Source: Lachnospiraceae bacterium (GTDB taxonomy: Bacteria > Bacillota > Clostridia > Lachnospirales > Lachnospiraceae). Taken from it: a DNA stretch of 64,000 nt. Positions 28,531 to 36,753 of the stretch are shown here, one piece after another. Location of the stretch: positions 1 through 64,000 of the forward strand of contig JAUNDD010000009.1 of NCBI GenBank assembly GCA_030526245.1, in the 5' to 3' direction. The position numbers were made by a program, and so were the translations under genes. Position 1 is the stretch's first letter; every line of letters starts with the position of its first letter. Under the pieces are notes generated by a model that was not told the DNA's origin, searched no databases, and was given only the letters and a program-made list of their open reading frames with translations.

Positions 28531-29535
28531 ATGGAAAAGGAAAAAAAGGTATTATTCAGCGGCATGCAGGCTACCGGCAATCTGACTCTGGGCAACTATC
28601 TGGGGGCTCTGAAGAACTGGGTGACGCTGTCGGATGAGTATGAATGCTATTACAGTGTGGTGGACATGCATTCCATCACGGTACGTCAGGATCCGGCGGT
28701 GCTTCGCAAGCGTGCCCGCGCGCTGCTGACATTGTACATCGCAGCGGGCATCGATCCGGAGAAGAACTGCATCTACTACCAGTCCCACGTCAGCGGCCAT
28801 GCGGAGCTGGCCTGGATCTTAAACTGCTTCACATATATGGGTGAGCTGAACCGTATGACCCAGTTCAAGGACAAGGCTTCTAAGCATGCGGACAACATCA
28901 ATGCCGGTCTGTTTACCTATCCGGTGCTGATGGCAGCGGATATCCTGCTGTATCAGGCGGATGTGGTGCCGGTGGGTATCGACCAGATGCAGCATCTGGA
29001 GCTGACCCGTGATATTGCCCAGCGCTTTAATGCGATCTACGGGGATGTGTTCACGGTGCCGGAGGCCTACATTGGCAAGGTTGGTGCCAAGATCATGAGC
29101 CTGCAGGATCCCACCCGTAAGATGAGCAAGTCCGATGAAAATCCGAATGCCAGCATCTATCTGATGGATGATCCGGATACCATCCGCCGCAAGTGCAAGA
29201 GAGCTGTGACGGATTCCGAGGCGCAGATCCTGTATCGTCCGGAGCAGCCGGGTGTAAAGAATCTGCTGGACATCTACTGTGCCTGCACCAACAAGACGCC
29301 GGAGGAGGCTGTTCGGGAGTTCGACGGCTGCGGCTACGGTCAGCTGAAGGAGGCCGTAGGTGAAGCGGTGGTCGGCGTACTTTCTCCGCTGCAGCAGCGT
29401 GTGCGTGAGCTGGAAAAGGACAAGGCTTATATCGATGGCGTCATCAAGATGAATGCGGAAAAGGCGGCCTATACCGCCAACAAGACGTTGCGCAAGGTGC
29501 AGAAGAAGGTTGGTTTCCCTGAGAGAATCCGCTGA
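28531..29535 (+). CDS. trpS: Tryptophanyl-tRNA synthetase
   Basis: 334 residues, normal length. HIGH-equivalent TGNLTLGNYLGAL near residue 12 and KMSKSDENPN near 199. The start at 28531 is chosen because an AGGAGG ends 9 bases upstream and the protein then begins like the family; the frame is open further up but that region is the family-1 repeat. A second SD (AAGGAGG) lies in the loop of a small hairpin at 28492-28510. The stop overlaps the next ATG by one base. I found no T-box in the leader. Confidence 0.94.
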   Translation: MEKEKKVLFSGMQATGNLTLGNYLGALKNWVTLSDEYECYYSVVDMHSITVRQDPAVLRKRARALLTLYIAAGIDPEKNCIYYQSHVSGHAELAWILNCFTYMGELNRMTQFKDKASKHADNINAGLFTYPVLMAADILLYQADVVPVGIDQMQHLELTRDIAQRFNAIYGDVFTVPEAYIGKVGAKIMSLQDPTRKMSKSDENPNASIYLMDDPDTIRRKCKRAVTDSEAQILYRPEQPGVKNLLDIYCACTNKTPEEAVREFDGCGYGQLKEAVGEAVVGVLSPLQQRVRELEKDKAYIDGVIKMNAEKAAYTANKTLRKVQKKVGFPERIR

Positions 29536-30233
29536 TGAAACGCTGGCTGGAGCGCGTCAGTGGTGCGCTGCCTGTGTATGCCTGGCTGCCGCTGGCAGCA
29601 GCCTTCGCATGGAACATGCTGGTATATAACGGGGTGCGCCTGATCAATGCCGATCGGACCTATTACAACCTGGCCTCCGGGCTGGATGAAAAGATCCCTC
29701 TGATCAGCGGCTTCGTGGTGATCTATATTCTGGCTTTTGTCCAGTGGATCATTGGATATGTGCTGGCGGGCCGGGAAGGCCGGGAATTCTGTTTTCAGTA
29801 TGTGGGGGCGGATATAGTGGCCAAGACGCTGACCTGTATCTGCTTTCTGGCGGTTCCCACCATGTTGCCCCGTCCGGAGCTTACCGGAGGCGGACTGATG
29901 AACGGGCTGCTGTCGCTGATCTATCGGCTGGATGCGCCGAACAATCTGTTTCCGTCCATCCACTGTCTGGAGAGCTGGTTCTGTCTGCGGACAGCCTGGA
30001 AGCTTAAGAAGGTGCCGGGCTGGTACCGGGTCGGTACGTCGGTGATGACGCTGCTGGTGTTTGCGTCGACGGTATGCTTAAAGCAGCATATCCTGATCGA
30101 CATTCCGGGCGGCATCCTGGTGCTGGAGCTGGGACTTTTGCTGGTAAAGCCGCTGCGTGTGGACAGGCTGCTGCAAAGCGGTGCGGACTGGTTTGCGGGT
30201 CTGGTGGATAGATGGTCCGGAAAGGTGTGCTGA
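29535..30233 (+). CDS. PAP2-like membrane phosphatase
   Basis: 232 residues with about five to six membrane segments. PAP2 motifs are recognisable in order: a degenerate first motif with LPRPEL near residue 113, PSIHCLESW near 140 (motif 2, His), and CLKQHILIDIPGGI near 180 (motif 3, His-x3-Asp). Such enzymes remove phosphate from lipid phosphates such as phosphatidate, PGP or isoprenyl pyrophosphate. Its position directly before pssA-psd suggests a phospholipid substrate. The catalytic face would be extracytoplasmic. The exact substrate is not decidable. Confidence 0.72.
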   Translation: MKRWLERVSGALPVYAWLPLAAAFAWNMLVYNGVRLINADRTYYNLASGLDEKIPLISGFVVIYILAFVQWIIGYVLAGREGREFCFQYVGADIVAKTLTCICFLAVPTMLPRPELTGGGLMNGLLSLIYRLDAPNNLFPSIHCLESWFCLRTAWKLKKVPGWYRVGTSVMTLLVFASTVCLKQHILIDIPGGILVLELGLLLVKPLRVDRLLQSGADWFAGLVDRWSGKVC

Positions 30234-30279
30234 GGAAAAGGGGCAGTGTGCGGAAAGACACTGCAACGAGGGAGAGACT

Positions 30280-30981
30280 ATGATTGGATTTTATGACTAT
30301 TCGGTCTGGCTGACCTATGCATCACTGTTGTCAGCGACCATGGGTGTAATGGTGTGCCTGAAGGGGGTAGGACATCCGTTTTACGGGATGTTCTTCCTGC
30401 TGTTCTGCGGGCTGTGTGATACCTTTGACGGCGCTGTAGCCCGTATGAAAAAGGACAGAACCCCGATGGAGAATCAGTTTGGTATTCAGATCGATTCGCT
30501 GTCGGATCTGGTGGCGTTTGGGGTGCTGCCGGCCTGTATCGGCATTGCCATGCTGCGGGTGAACGAAAGGCTGACGGATATTCCGGTGCTGGTGGTTTCT
30601 CCGGGAACCAAGCGGATCCTGTATCCGATCCTGCTGACGGGCATTGTTCTGTTTTATGCGCTGGCGGCGCTGATCCGGCTGGCTTATTTCAATGTATCGG
30701 AGGAAGAGCGGCAAAGGACCGAGGGTGGAAAGCGAAAGTTCTATCAGGGACTTCCGGTGACCTCGTCGGCGCTGATCTTTCCTACGGTCCTGATGGTGGA
30801 GTTTATCCTGAAGCGGGATCTGACGCTGGTCTATTTTGCCGTGATGCTGCTGGTAGGAATCTTGTTTATTACACCGTTTCAGCTGCGTAAGCCCGGAAAG
30901 AGGGGCATCGCCATTATGCTGGGACTGGGAGTGATCGAGTTTGTGGTTTTGATCGTGATCAGGAGTCGAATGGTAGGATGA
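30280..30981 (+). CDS. pssA: CDP-diacylglycerol-serine O-phosphatidyltransferase
   Basis: 233 residues, multi-spanning CDP-alcohol phosphatidyltransferase. The motif DG-x2-AR...G-x3-D-x3-D is present as CDTFDGAVARMK then FGIQIDSLSDLVAFG, but 12 residues separate AR from G instead of the usual 8, an insertion I associate with Clostridial PssA. It makes phosphatidylserine from CDP-diacylglycerol and serine. The start 30280 follows GAGGGAGAG; a longer frame from 30157 would overlap the PAP2 gene. It overlaps psd by 4 bases. Confidence 0.88.
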   Translation: MIGFYDYSVWLTYASLLSATMGVMVCLKGVGHPFYGMFFLLFCGLCDTFDGAVARMKKDRTPMENQFGIQIDSLSDLVAFGVLPACIGIAMLRVNERLTDIPVLVVSPGTKRILYPILLTGIVLFYALAALIRLAYFNVSEEERQRTEGGKRKFYQGLPVTSSALIFPTVLMVEFILKRDLTLVYFAVMLLVGILFITPFQLRKPGKRGIAIMLGLGVIEFVVLIVIRSRMVG

Positions 30982-31817
30982 ATATGCTGGATTATTTATA
31001 CCATACGAAGAATGGACGCAGAATTCTGAAGGTCCTGACGGCCCGGGGTGTTTCACAGGCGGTGGGACGGGTGATGGACTCGCCTCTTTCGCGGCCGCTG
31101 ATTCCGCTGTTTGTACACAAGACCGGCATTCGGGTAGAGGATTATGACTGCAGTCAGGTGAGGACCTTTAATGATTTCTTCTGCCGGCCGATCCGCCGGG
31201 GAAAACGCCCCTTTGCTGCGGATCCGCAGGTGCTGCCTTCGCCCTGTGACGGACTGCTGAGTGCGTACCGCATCACAAAGGACATGATCATTCCGGTGAA
31301 GCAGAGCCGCTACAGCCTGCGTTCCCTGCTGAAGAGCCGGAAGCTGGCCACCCAGTATGAGGGCGGCGTCTGCCTGGTGCTTCGGCTGTGCGTGGATCAC
31401 TATCACCGGTATGCCTACGTGGATAACGGGGTAAAGGGGCGCAATGTCTTTATTCCCGGCGTGCTTCACACGGTACAGCCGGTGGCGCTGGAGGCCGGGC
31501 CGGTCTTTACGCAGAATTGCCGGGAGTATACGGTGATCCGGACGGAGCACTTTGGCAAGATGGTCCAGATGGAAGTCGGGGCCATGCTGGTGGGAAAGAT
31601 CGATAACTACCATGGCTGCGGCGCGGTATGCCGGGGCCAGGAGAAGGGACGCTTCCTGTACGGAGGCTCCACCATCATTCTTCTCTTTGAACCGGGAAAG
31701 GTCCACATCCCGGGCAGAGTGTTCCGGGCCACCAGAGAGGGCCGGGAGATCCCCGTACGGATGGGACAGAAGATCGGATACAGCAGGGTGGCCACGGAAA
31801 AGACCGGGCGCGGCTGA
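30978..31817 (+). CDS. psd: Phosphatidylserine decarboxylase proenzyme
   Basis: 279 residues. The autocleavage site is GGST near residue 231 (within RFLYGGSTIILLFEPGKV), where the Ser becomes the pyruvoyl group of the alpha chain. Supporting motifs: SPCDGLLSAYRI near 90 and HYHRYAYVDNG near 137 with the His needed for processing. It converts phosphatidylserine to phosphatidylethanolamine on the membrane. The coupled pssA-psd pair predicts that this organism makes PE, which many Clostridia lack. Confidence 0.92.
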   Translation: MNMLDYLYHTKNGRRILKVLTARGVSQAVGRVMDSPLSRPLIPLFVHKTGIRVEDYDCSQVRTFNDFFCRPIRRGKRPFAADPQVLPSPCDGLLSAYRITKDMIIPVKQSRYSLRSLLKSRKLATQYEGGVCLVLRLCVDHYHRYAYVDNGVKGRNVFIPGVLHTVQPVALEAGPVFTQNCREYTVIRTEHFGKMVQMEVGAMLVGKIDNYHGCGAVCRGQEKGRFLYGGSTIILLFEPGKVHIPGRVFRATREGREIPVRMGQKIGYSRVATEKTGRG

Positions 31818-31840
31818 AAAAAGAATACTGGAACTGAAAG

Positions 31841-31865
31841 AACGCCGGGTCTGTGCCCGGCGTTT
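31841..31865 (+). terminator. Hairpin terminator after psd
   Basis: Stem AACGCCGGG / CCCGGCGTT with a 6-base loop and a modest T-rich tail, 23 bases after the psd stop. Confidence 0.7.
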
Positions 31866-31909
31866 GCATTTGGCAGAAATGAAATTCTGTCGTCCTGTAG
31901 AGATAAAAA

Positions 31910-31975
31910 GTTACAGTTCGGGCGGCTCGATTCCGCGAGGTGTTTTGCCGCGTATGCGGCAAAATCCCGAGGGTT
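31910..31975 (+). repeat. Family-1 repeat, left module (copy F)
   Basis: Runs GTTACAGTTCGGGCGG, TCGATTCCGCGAGGTG, the exact TTTTGCCGC / GCGGCAAAA palindrome, CCCGAGGG and ends GTTAAC. The ending could be a remnant of the right end after loss of the middle. Both flanks contain ATAAAAA, but in an A-rich context this is weak evidence of duplication. Confidence 0.82.
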
Positions 31976-31980
31976 AACAT

Positions 31981-32012
31981 AAAAAACGCCCCTCATGAAG
32001 AGGAGCGTTTTA
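31981..32012 (-). terminator. Terminator of the L,D-transpeptidase gene
   Basis: Stem AAAACGCCCCTC / GAGGAGCGTTTT with one mismatch; on the minus strand it ends in six T. It can also act on the plus strand. Confidence 0.85.
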
Positions 32013-32109
32013 TTTTTACTGGATCGCAGGAGTGCGCAACACGAAGCGGTCCGTTATGCTGCTGTGGGCGCCTGCATCTGCACGGGCAGGATCAATGTCG
32101 TGCAGGGCA

Positions 32110-33219
32110 TCAGTATACGTAGACACCGGTTCCCACCGGAACATTGTTGTAGATATAAATCGCATACTGACGGGGCAGACGGATGCATCCGTGAGAGGCG
32201 GGCCAGCCTACACCCGTTGCCCAGGTATGGAAGGCCTGTCCGCCGCTCCAGACCATGCTGGCATAGTGGGCACAGACATATCCGTCAAAGTACCAGTCCA
32301 TCTGCTTGCCGCAGATAAAGGTGCGGCCGTAATTGGTCTGGGTGCTGAATTTGCCGGTAGAGCAGCGGGAGGAGAATTTCAGCTTCCATTCGCCTTTTTT
32401 ACCGGTAAACAGATAAATGTGCTGTGTATAGGCACTGACATAGATCATGAATTTGGTCTTGCTGTAGAAGCCCTTCTCATTGACATATTTGGTGACATCG
32501 TCCTTTTTATAGGGTTTCTGATGTGTCTTCATGCCGGTGAGACGCAGCTTGCTGCGGGGTACGTAATACAGCTTGCCGCCGTATTTGACCATGCTGGTGC
32601 CGGCGGTGGTGGAGACCAGAACGACTTCCTTGCCGGCGCCAAGGCGCAGCTTTTTGTCCGAGTTGACCGCTTCCATTTCGACACTGGATTTTAATGCGGC
32701 CTTATACCACAGATCATGTACAGCCGGAATTTTGACCACATTCGGCTTCAGCGATTTAACGCTGCTGAAGGCTCCCTGATAGATGTCCTTGGCGGAAAAC
32801 TTGCGGAAGGCCTTGACCTTAACGCTGTAGACCGTCTGATTTTTCAGACCGGTGATCTTCAGAGAGTTTTTGGTGGTGACCTTCAGGAGACTGAAATCCG
32901 CAGCCCCTTTTTCCCTGATCCAGACCTCATAGCCGGAGACCTTCGAAGACTTCTTCCAGGTCAGGCGGGCGCTTTGATTCAGGTTGGTGACCTTCAGGCC
33001 GGTGACCTTAGCCGGGGCCTTACGGGGCATGGATGCCGCCTGGGCTGTCATGGCAAACACGCTGATCAGCACGAGCAGTGTGAGCAGAAGTCTTGTCAGA
33101 GCAGGGCGGCTTTTCCGGTTACGGCAGGTATGTCTGTCGGATACGGGGCTGGTCATCAGCTGGTCCGGCCGCTTTGTTTCCTGCACAGAGGCAGTGGGGA
33201 AAACGGTGTGTGTCATCAT
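32110..33219 (-). CDS. Secreted L,D-transpeptidase (YkuD) with fibronectin-III-like domain
   Basis: 369 residues. Residues about 28-55 form a signal/anchor segment (LTRLLLTLLVLISVFAMTAQA). A FN3-like domain covers about 65-150 (ARLTWKKSSKVSGYEVWI). The C-terminal 120 residues are the YkuD catalytic domain with HTWATGVGWPASHGCIRLP, holding the catalytic His and Cys. It should form 3-3 peptidoglycan cross-links or attach proteins to the wall outside the cell. The start at 33219 (or the adjacent ATG at 33216, better spaced from GGAGAGG) is chosen over the longer frame to 33495, which runs into family-1 copy G and metY's upstream region. Confidence 0.85.
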   Translation of the reverse strand: MMTHTVFPTASVQETKRPDQLMTSPVSDRHTCRNRKSRPALTRLLLTLLVLISVFAMTAQAASMPRKAPAKVTGLKVTNLNQSARLTWKKSSKVSGYEVWIREKGAADFSLLKVTTKNSLKITGLKNQTVYSVKVKAFRKFSAKDIYQGAFSSVKSLKPNVVKIPAVHDLWYKAALKSSVEMEAVNSDKKLRLGAGKEVVLVSTTAGTSMVKYGGKLYYVPRSKLRLTGMKTHQKPYKKDDVTKYVNEKGFYSKTKFMIYVSAYTQHIYLFTGKKGEWKLKFSSRCSTGKFSTQTNYGRTFICGKQMDWYFDGYVCAHYASMVWSGGQAFHTWATGVGWPASHGCIRLPRQYAIYIYNNVPVGTGVYVY

Positions 33220-33325
33220 AAACCTCTCCATTGTCAATTGAATTTTACAAAAGTGTAACAAAAGTATTGCAGAGTTAAAGATACCATAGAATTGGGGGGC
33301 AGGCAATGAGATTCTGGCTGGCCAC

Positions 33326-33386
33326 CTGGGATTTTTGCCGCGTACGCAGTAAAACACCTCGCGGAATCGAGTTGCCTGAACTGAAC
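33326..33386 (-). repeat. Family-1 repeat, left module, inverted (copy G)
   Basis: Read on the minus strand: GTTCAGTTCAGGCAAC, TCGATTCCGCGAGGTG, a decayed inner palindrome, then CCCAGG. Its outer end on the plus strand contains TTGCCT, which forms the -35 box of the metY promoter candidate. Confidence 0.75.
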
Positions 33387-33400
33387 CAACGCAGTACAAT
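33372..33400 (+). promoter_or_regulatory. Candidate metY promoter using the repeat end as -35
   Basis: TTGCCT (inside repeat copy G) and TACAAT with a 17-base spacer, 46 bases before the metY start. Confidence 0.5.
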
Positions 33401-33446
33401 AAGGACAATATCGACCGCAAGAAAGGACACCGAGGAGGTAAAAAAC

Positions 33447-34730
33447 ATGGCAGATTTATCGCTGAATACAAGATGCGTGCAGGCAGGATACACACCGGGG
33501 AACGGAGAACCCAGACAGATCCCGATCTATCAGTCCACCACCTTTAAATATGATACCAGTGAGGATATGGGCAAGCTGTTTGATCTGGAGGCAGAGGGAT
33601 ACTTCTATTCCAGACTGGCCAATCCCACCTGCGATATGGTGGCGGCTAAAATCGCATCCCTGGAGGGGGGAGCGGCCGCTATGCTGACGGGCTCCGGTCA
33701 GGCCGCCAATTTCATGGCACTGTTTAACATCTGCGAGGCAGGCAGCCACATCGTCTCCTCGTCCTCGATCTACGGCGGCACCTTCAATCTGATGGATGTG
33801 ACCATGCGCAAGATGGGTGTGGACGTGACCTTTGTCAGCCCCGATTGTACAGAGGAAGAGCTGAATGCCGCATTCCGGGAGAATACAAAGGTGGTATTTG
33901 GTGAAAGTATTGCCAACCCGGCGCTGACGGTGCTGGACATTGAGAAGTTTGCCAAAGCGGCTCATGCACACGGGGTTCCGCTGATGGTGGACAATACCTT
34001 CCCGACGCCGATCAACCTTCGTCCCATTGAATGGGGGGCAGACCTGGTGACCCATTCCACCACGAAATATATGGACGGACACGGCGCCGCCCTGGGCGGT
34101 GTCATCGTGGATGGTGGACATTTTGACTGGATGGCTCATGCGGATAAGTTCCCGGGGCTGTGCACGCCGGATGAGTCCTATCATGGCGTGAACTACGCGG
34201 AGCGTTTTGGCAAAGAGGGAGCCTTTATCAACAAGTGCACCGCGCAGCTGATGCGTGATCTGGGGTGTGTGCAGTCTCCGCAGAATGCCTTTATCCTGAA
34301 TCTGGGACTGGAGTCTCTGCATGTGCGGATGCCGCGGCATGTGGAGAATGGACAGGCGGTGGCGGAGTTCCTGGAGGCTCATGACAAGGTCGAATATGTC
34401 AATTATCCGGGACTGAAGTCCAACCGGTATTATGAGGTGGCTCAGAAATATATGCCGAACGGCGGATGCGGCGTGGTCTCCTTTGAGATCAAGGGCGGAC
34501 GTGAAGCGGCAGAGCGTTTTATGAAGCAGCTGAAGGTGGCGGCCATCGAGACCCATGTGGCGGATGCCCGTACCTGTTGTCTCAATCCGGCCACATCCAC
34601 CCATCGCCAGATGACGGATGAGCAGCTGAAGGCGGCCGGCGTACCGGCGGGCCTGGTGCGGATCTCCTGCGGTCTGGAGGATAAGAAGGATCTGATCGAG
34701 GATCTGCGTCAGGCGCTGGAGGCAGTATAA
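33447..34730 (+). CDS. metY: O-acetylhomoserine sulfhydrylase family (MetY-like) PLP enzyme
   Basis: 427 residues, Cys/Met metabolism PLP family. The N-terminus LNTRCVQAGYTPGNGEPRQI and IYQSTTFKYD match MetY-type enzymes. The PLP lysine lies in HSTTKYMDGHGAALGG near residue 204, with the phosphate-binding TGSGQAANFM near 90. It should make homocysteine from O-acetylhomoserine and sulfide; methionine gamma-lyase or cystathionine gamma-synthase activity is possible in this family. AGGAGGT lies 7 bases before the ATG at 33447. A terminator follows at once, so it is monocistronic. I see no SAM riboswitch. Confidence 0.85.
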   Translation: MADLSLNTRCVQAGYTPGNGEPRQIPIYQSTTFKYDTSEDMGKLFDLEAEGYFYSRLANPTCDMVAAKIASLEGGAAAMLTGSGQAANFMALFNICEAGSHIVSSSSIYGGTFNLMDVTMRKMGVDVTFVSPDCTEEELNAAFRENTKVVFGESIANPALTVLDIEKFAKAAHAHGVPLMVDNTFPTPINLRPIEWGADLVTHSTTKYMDGHGAALGGVIVDGGHFDWMAHADKFPGLCTPDESYHGVNYAERFGKEGAFINKCTAQLMRDLGCVQSPQNAFILNLGLESLHVRMPRHVENGQAVAEFLEAHDKVEYVNYPGLKSNRYYEVAQKYMPNGGCGVVSFEIKGGREAAERFMKQLKVAAIETHVADARTCCLNPATSTHRQMTDEQLKAAGVPAGLVRISCGLEDKKDLIEDLRQALEAV

Positions 34731-34743
34731 GAGAATAATTACA

Positions 34744-34784
34744 GGGGGGACAGTTCACGCAGGGAAACGTCTCCCCTTTTTTTA
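34744..34784 (+). terminator. Terminator after metY
   Basis: Stem GGGGGAC / GTCTCCCC with a bulge, followed by seven or more T. Its loop reads AGTTCACGCAGGGAAAC, close to the centre of family-1 palindromes, so it may have arisen from a repeat copy. Confidence 0.8.
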
Positions 34785-34869
34785 TGTTCGAGACCTTATC
34801 GCATGGACGGTGAAAAATCTCGCAGAACCGAACCGCATAACTGGCGCTGGTAGTAATTTTCGAGGCCTC

Positions 34870-34898
34870 TTGTTTAAGAGAGAGAAACGTGGTATAGT
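34870..34898 (+). promoter_or_regulatory. Promoter of the 88-residue gene
   Basis: TTGTTT and TATAGT with a 17-base spacer, 56 bases before the start codon. Confidence 0.68.
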
Positions 34899-34924
34899 AC
34901 ATGTAGTTTTCAAAACCACATGTA
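34898..34924. promoter_or_regulatory. 27-bp operator-like palindrome at the transcription start
   Basis: Two 13-base half sites TACATGTAGTTTT and AAAACCACATGTA around a single central base, with one mismatch pair. It begins at the last base of the -10 box and would cover the start point. No T tract follows, so a repressor site or a 5' RNA hairpin is more likely than a terminator. Confidence 0.65.
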
Positions 34925-34953
34925 CCAATAATAAAAACCGCGAGGTGAACTAT

Positions 34954-35220
34954 ATGTCAGGCAAGGAATTAAGAGAATTTTTCGAAGAGCATCTGGTGCC
35001 GTCCAAGCTGTATAAGATCGGCGGGCATCACAAAAACCGCATCTGTCTGGAGCAGGAGAAGCAGGGTGACTGGGTCGTATATTTCAGTGACAAAAAGGAT
35101 CGCGTGGGACTGATGCATTTTGCCAGTGAGGAAGAGGCCTGCAGCCGGATGAAGGATGAGGTGCGCAAGCTGATGGAGCTGATGTACGGGCTGACTTGGG
35201 CTGCGGTTCCGATTGCGTGA
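34954..35220 (+). CDS. Small hypothetical protein, 88 residues
   Basis: I do not recognise this protein. It is soluble and charged, with no signal peptide or membrane segment; it opens MSGKELREFFEEHLVPSKLY, has a beta-rich middle (ICLEQEKQGDWVVYFSDKKD) and ends with a helix and GLTWAAVPIA. GAGGTG precedes the ATG. The frame is open further upstream but crosses the promoter and the palindrome, so the short form is preferred. It is monocistronic, with its own promoter, a striking palindrome and a terminator, which argues for a real and regulated gene. Confidence 0.7.
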   Translation: MSGKELREFFEEHLVPSKLYKIGGHHKNRICLEQEKQGDWVVYFSDKKDRVGLMHFASEEEACSRMKDEVRKLMELMYGLTWAAVPIA

Positions 35221-35315
35221 CGATGCGCTGCGATGGCAGACAGGAAGCAGGACCGGTTGGAACGGTCGGGGCGACTGGAAAAAAACGGTCGCTTACATAA
35301 AGCAGAATGGATTGG

Positions 35316-35346
35316 AAAAGGGATCGCGGAATGCGATCCCTTTTTT
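35316..35346. terminator. Bidirectional terminator between the small gene and rluA-like gene
   Basis: Stem AAAAGGGATCGC / GCGATCCCTTTT, 5-base loop, six T on the plus strand and four on the minus strand, between convergent genes. Confidence 0.9.
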
Positions 35347-35457
35347 GCAGGAAATACCTGGGGGATTTTCTGTGGGGCCGTTATTTCTGCGGGTCCGATA
35401 TAAAGCGGGCAGGTATCCGGACGATCACCGCAAAGCACGCTTTGTCCTGGTCCGAAG

Positions 35458-36594
35458 TTATGGTGCAGCTTTCATATCCTCCGGAAGCGGTGCGCAAAAG
35501 GACAGCGCCTGGCCCGTGAGCGGATGAACAAAGGAAAGGGAACAGGAATGCAGATGCTGTCCCTGGCGACCCGGGGCAGGGACGAAAGCCCCGCCATACA
35601 GGTCATCCCCCACCAGTGGATGGCCCAGCCAGGCCATGTGGACGCGGATCTGATGGGTCCGGCCGGTCTCCAGCTTCAGCTCCACCAGGGTCCGATCCGT
35701 GGTACTGTGGTAGGCAAGAGGGTGATAGTGGGTGATGGCCGCTTCGCCGTCGGAGAAGTGGACCTGCCGTTTGATCACGGAGCCCGGTTCCCGGGCAATG
35801 GGAGCCTCCACGGTTCCGGCTTCCGTAAGCCGTCCATGGACCACAGCCTGATAGAAGCGATGGATCTTCCGCTGCTTCATGGCAGCCGACAGGATACCGG
35901 CACTGTGGGCATGTTTGCCTAAAACCAGCAGGCCGCTGGTGTCCCGGTCGAGGCGGCCGATGCAGTAGAGGGCGGGCAGGATCACCTCGCCGTGTTCAGG
36001 GGCAGCACAGATACTGCCGGAGGAAGAGACGGCTCGGTCCGTGCCGGAGGCTGACGGGGCCGCCGGAGTGATGGAGGCGGAGTGCACGTCAGCGGATGAT
36101 GGGCACTCGGACCGCAGCTCTTCGATGGCGGATGCCCAATCAGGGCGTCTGGCGAGCAGCAGGGCGCAGATCTCAGCCAGAGTATCCCCGTGATGACCCT
36201 GGGAAGGATGAGTGGGCATGCCGGCCGGCTTGGAGACTACCAGAATATCCTCATCTTCAAAGACGATCTCCGGGAGCGGGAGGCTTTCCAGCTGCCGCTC
36301 CGGATGCATTTCGTCTTCGAAGTAACGGTAGCGATGAAAATCGTAGGGGATCGTAACCTGCAGCTCATCGCCGGTGTGCAGGGGCAGGCCGGCAGGGATG
36401 GAGCTCTGGTTCAGCAAAATGACGCCGGGCGTTCGCTTGAGCCGGGCCAGAAGCCGGTGAGAAAAGCCCTGACCTCGCAGAAACTTACCGGCCGGACAGC
36501 CGTCATCCGTTTCGGTGATCCGAAAACAGAGGGTTCGTCCAAAGTGAGGCAGACACAGGGGCGTGCCGGCGGGGGCGACAGGGGAATGATTCAT
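35458..36594 (-). CDS. RluA family RNA pseudouridine synthase with an internal insertion
   Basis: 378 residues. An S4-like RNA-binding segment (KFLRGQGFSHRLLARLK near residue 37) precedes the RluA domain: FEDEDILVVSKPAGMPTHPS near 110, catalytic Asp in GRLDRDTSGLLVLGK near 220, LETGRTHQIRVHMAWLGHPL near 315. The enzyme would isomerise specific uridines in rRNA or tRNA; the target is unknown. Between about 140 and 215 there is a Ser/Ala/Pro-rich insertion (for example SITPAAPSASGTDRAVSSSG) where relatives have a short loop. Start 36594 has AAGGAG upstream; a longer frame would translate family-1 copy H. Confidence 0.85.
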   Translation of the reverse strand: MNHSPVAPAGTPLCLPHFGRTLCFRITETDDGCPAGKFLRGQGFSHRLLARLKRTPGVILLNQSSIPAGLPLHTGDELQVTIPYDFHRYRYFEDEMHPERQLESLPLPEIVFEDEDILVVSKPAGMPTHPSQGHHGDTLAEICALLLARRPDWASAIEELRSECPSSADVHSASITPAAPSASGTDRAVSSSGSICAAPEHGEVILPALYCIGRLDRDTSGLLVLGKHAHSAGILSAAMKQRKIHRFYQAVVHGRLTEAGTVEAPIAREPGSVIKRQVHFSDGEAAITHYHPLAYHSTTDRTLVELKLETGRTHQIRVHMAWLGHPLVGDDLYGGAFVPAPGRQGQHLHSCSLSFVHPLTGQALSFCAPLPEDMKAAP

Positions 36595-36753
36595 GGGAGC
36601 TCCTTTCTCGGGGCATGCAGGACCTGCCTTGTTCTCCGGAGAATAGCACCGGATAACGAGGGCCTGCTTCGATCGCAAAAAGAAAAGCACAGCCTGCTGG
36701 TCTTTGGTGCGGCTGGATGTGAATGATTTCGCCGCATACATGATAGCATATTC

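Noticed and set aside
31552-31977. 141-codon plus-strand frame ending in IPRGVLPRMRQNPEG
   Set aside because: It combines an off-frame part of psd with translated family-1 repeat; not a protein.
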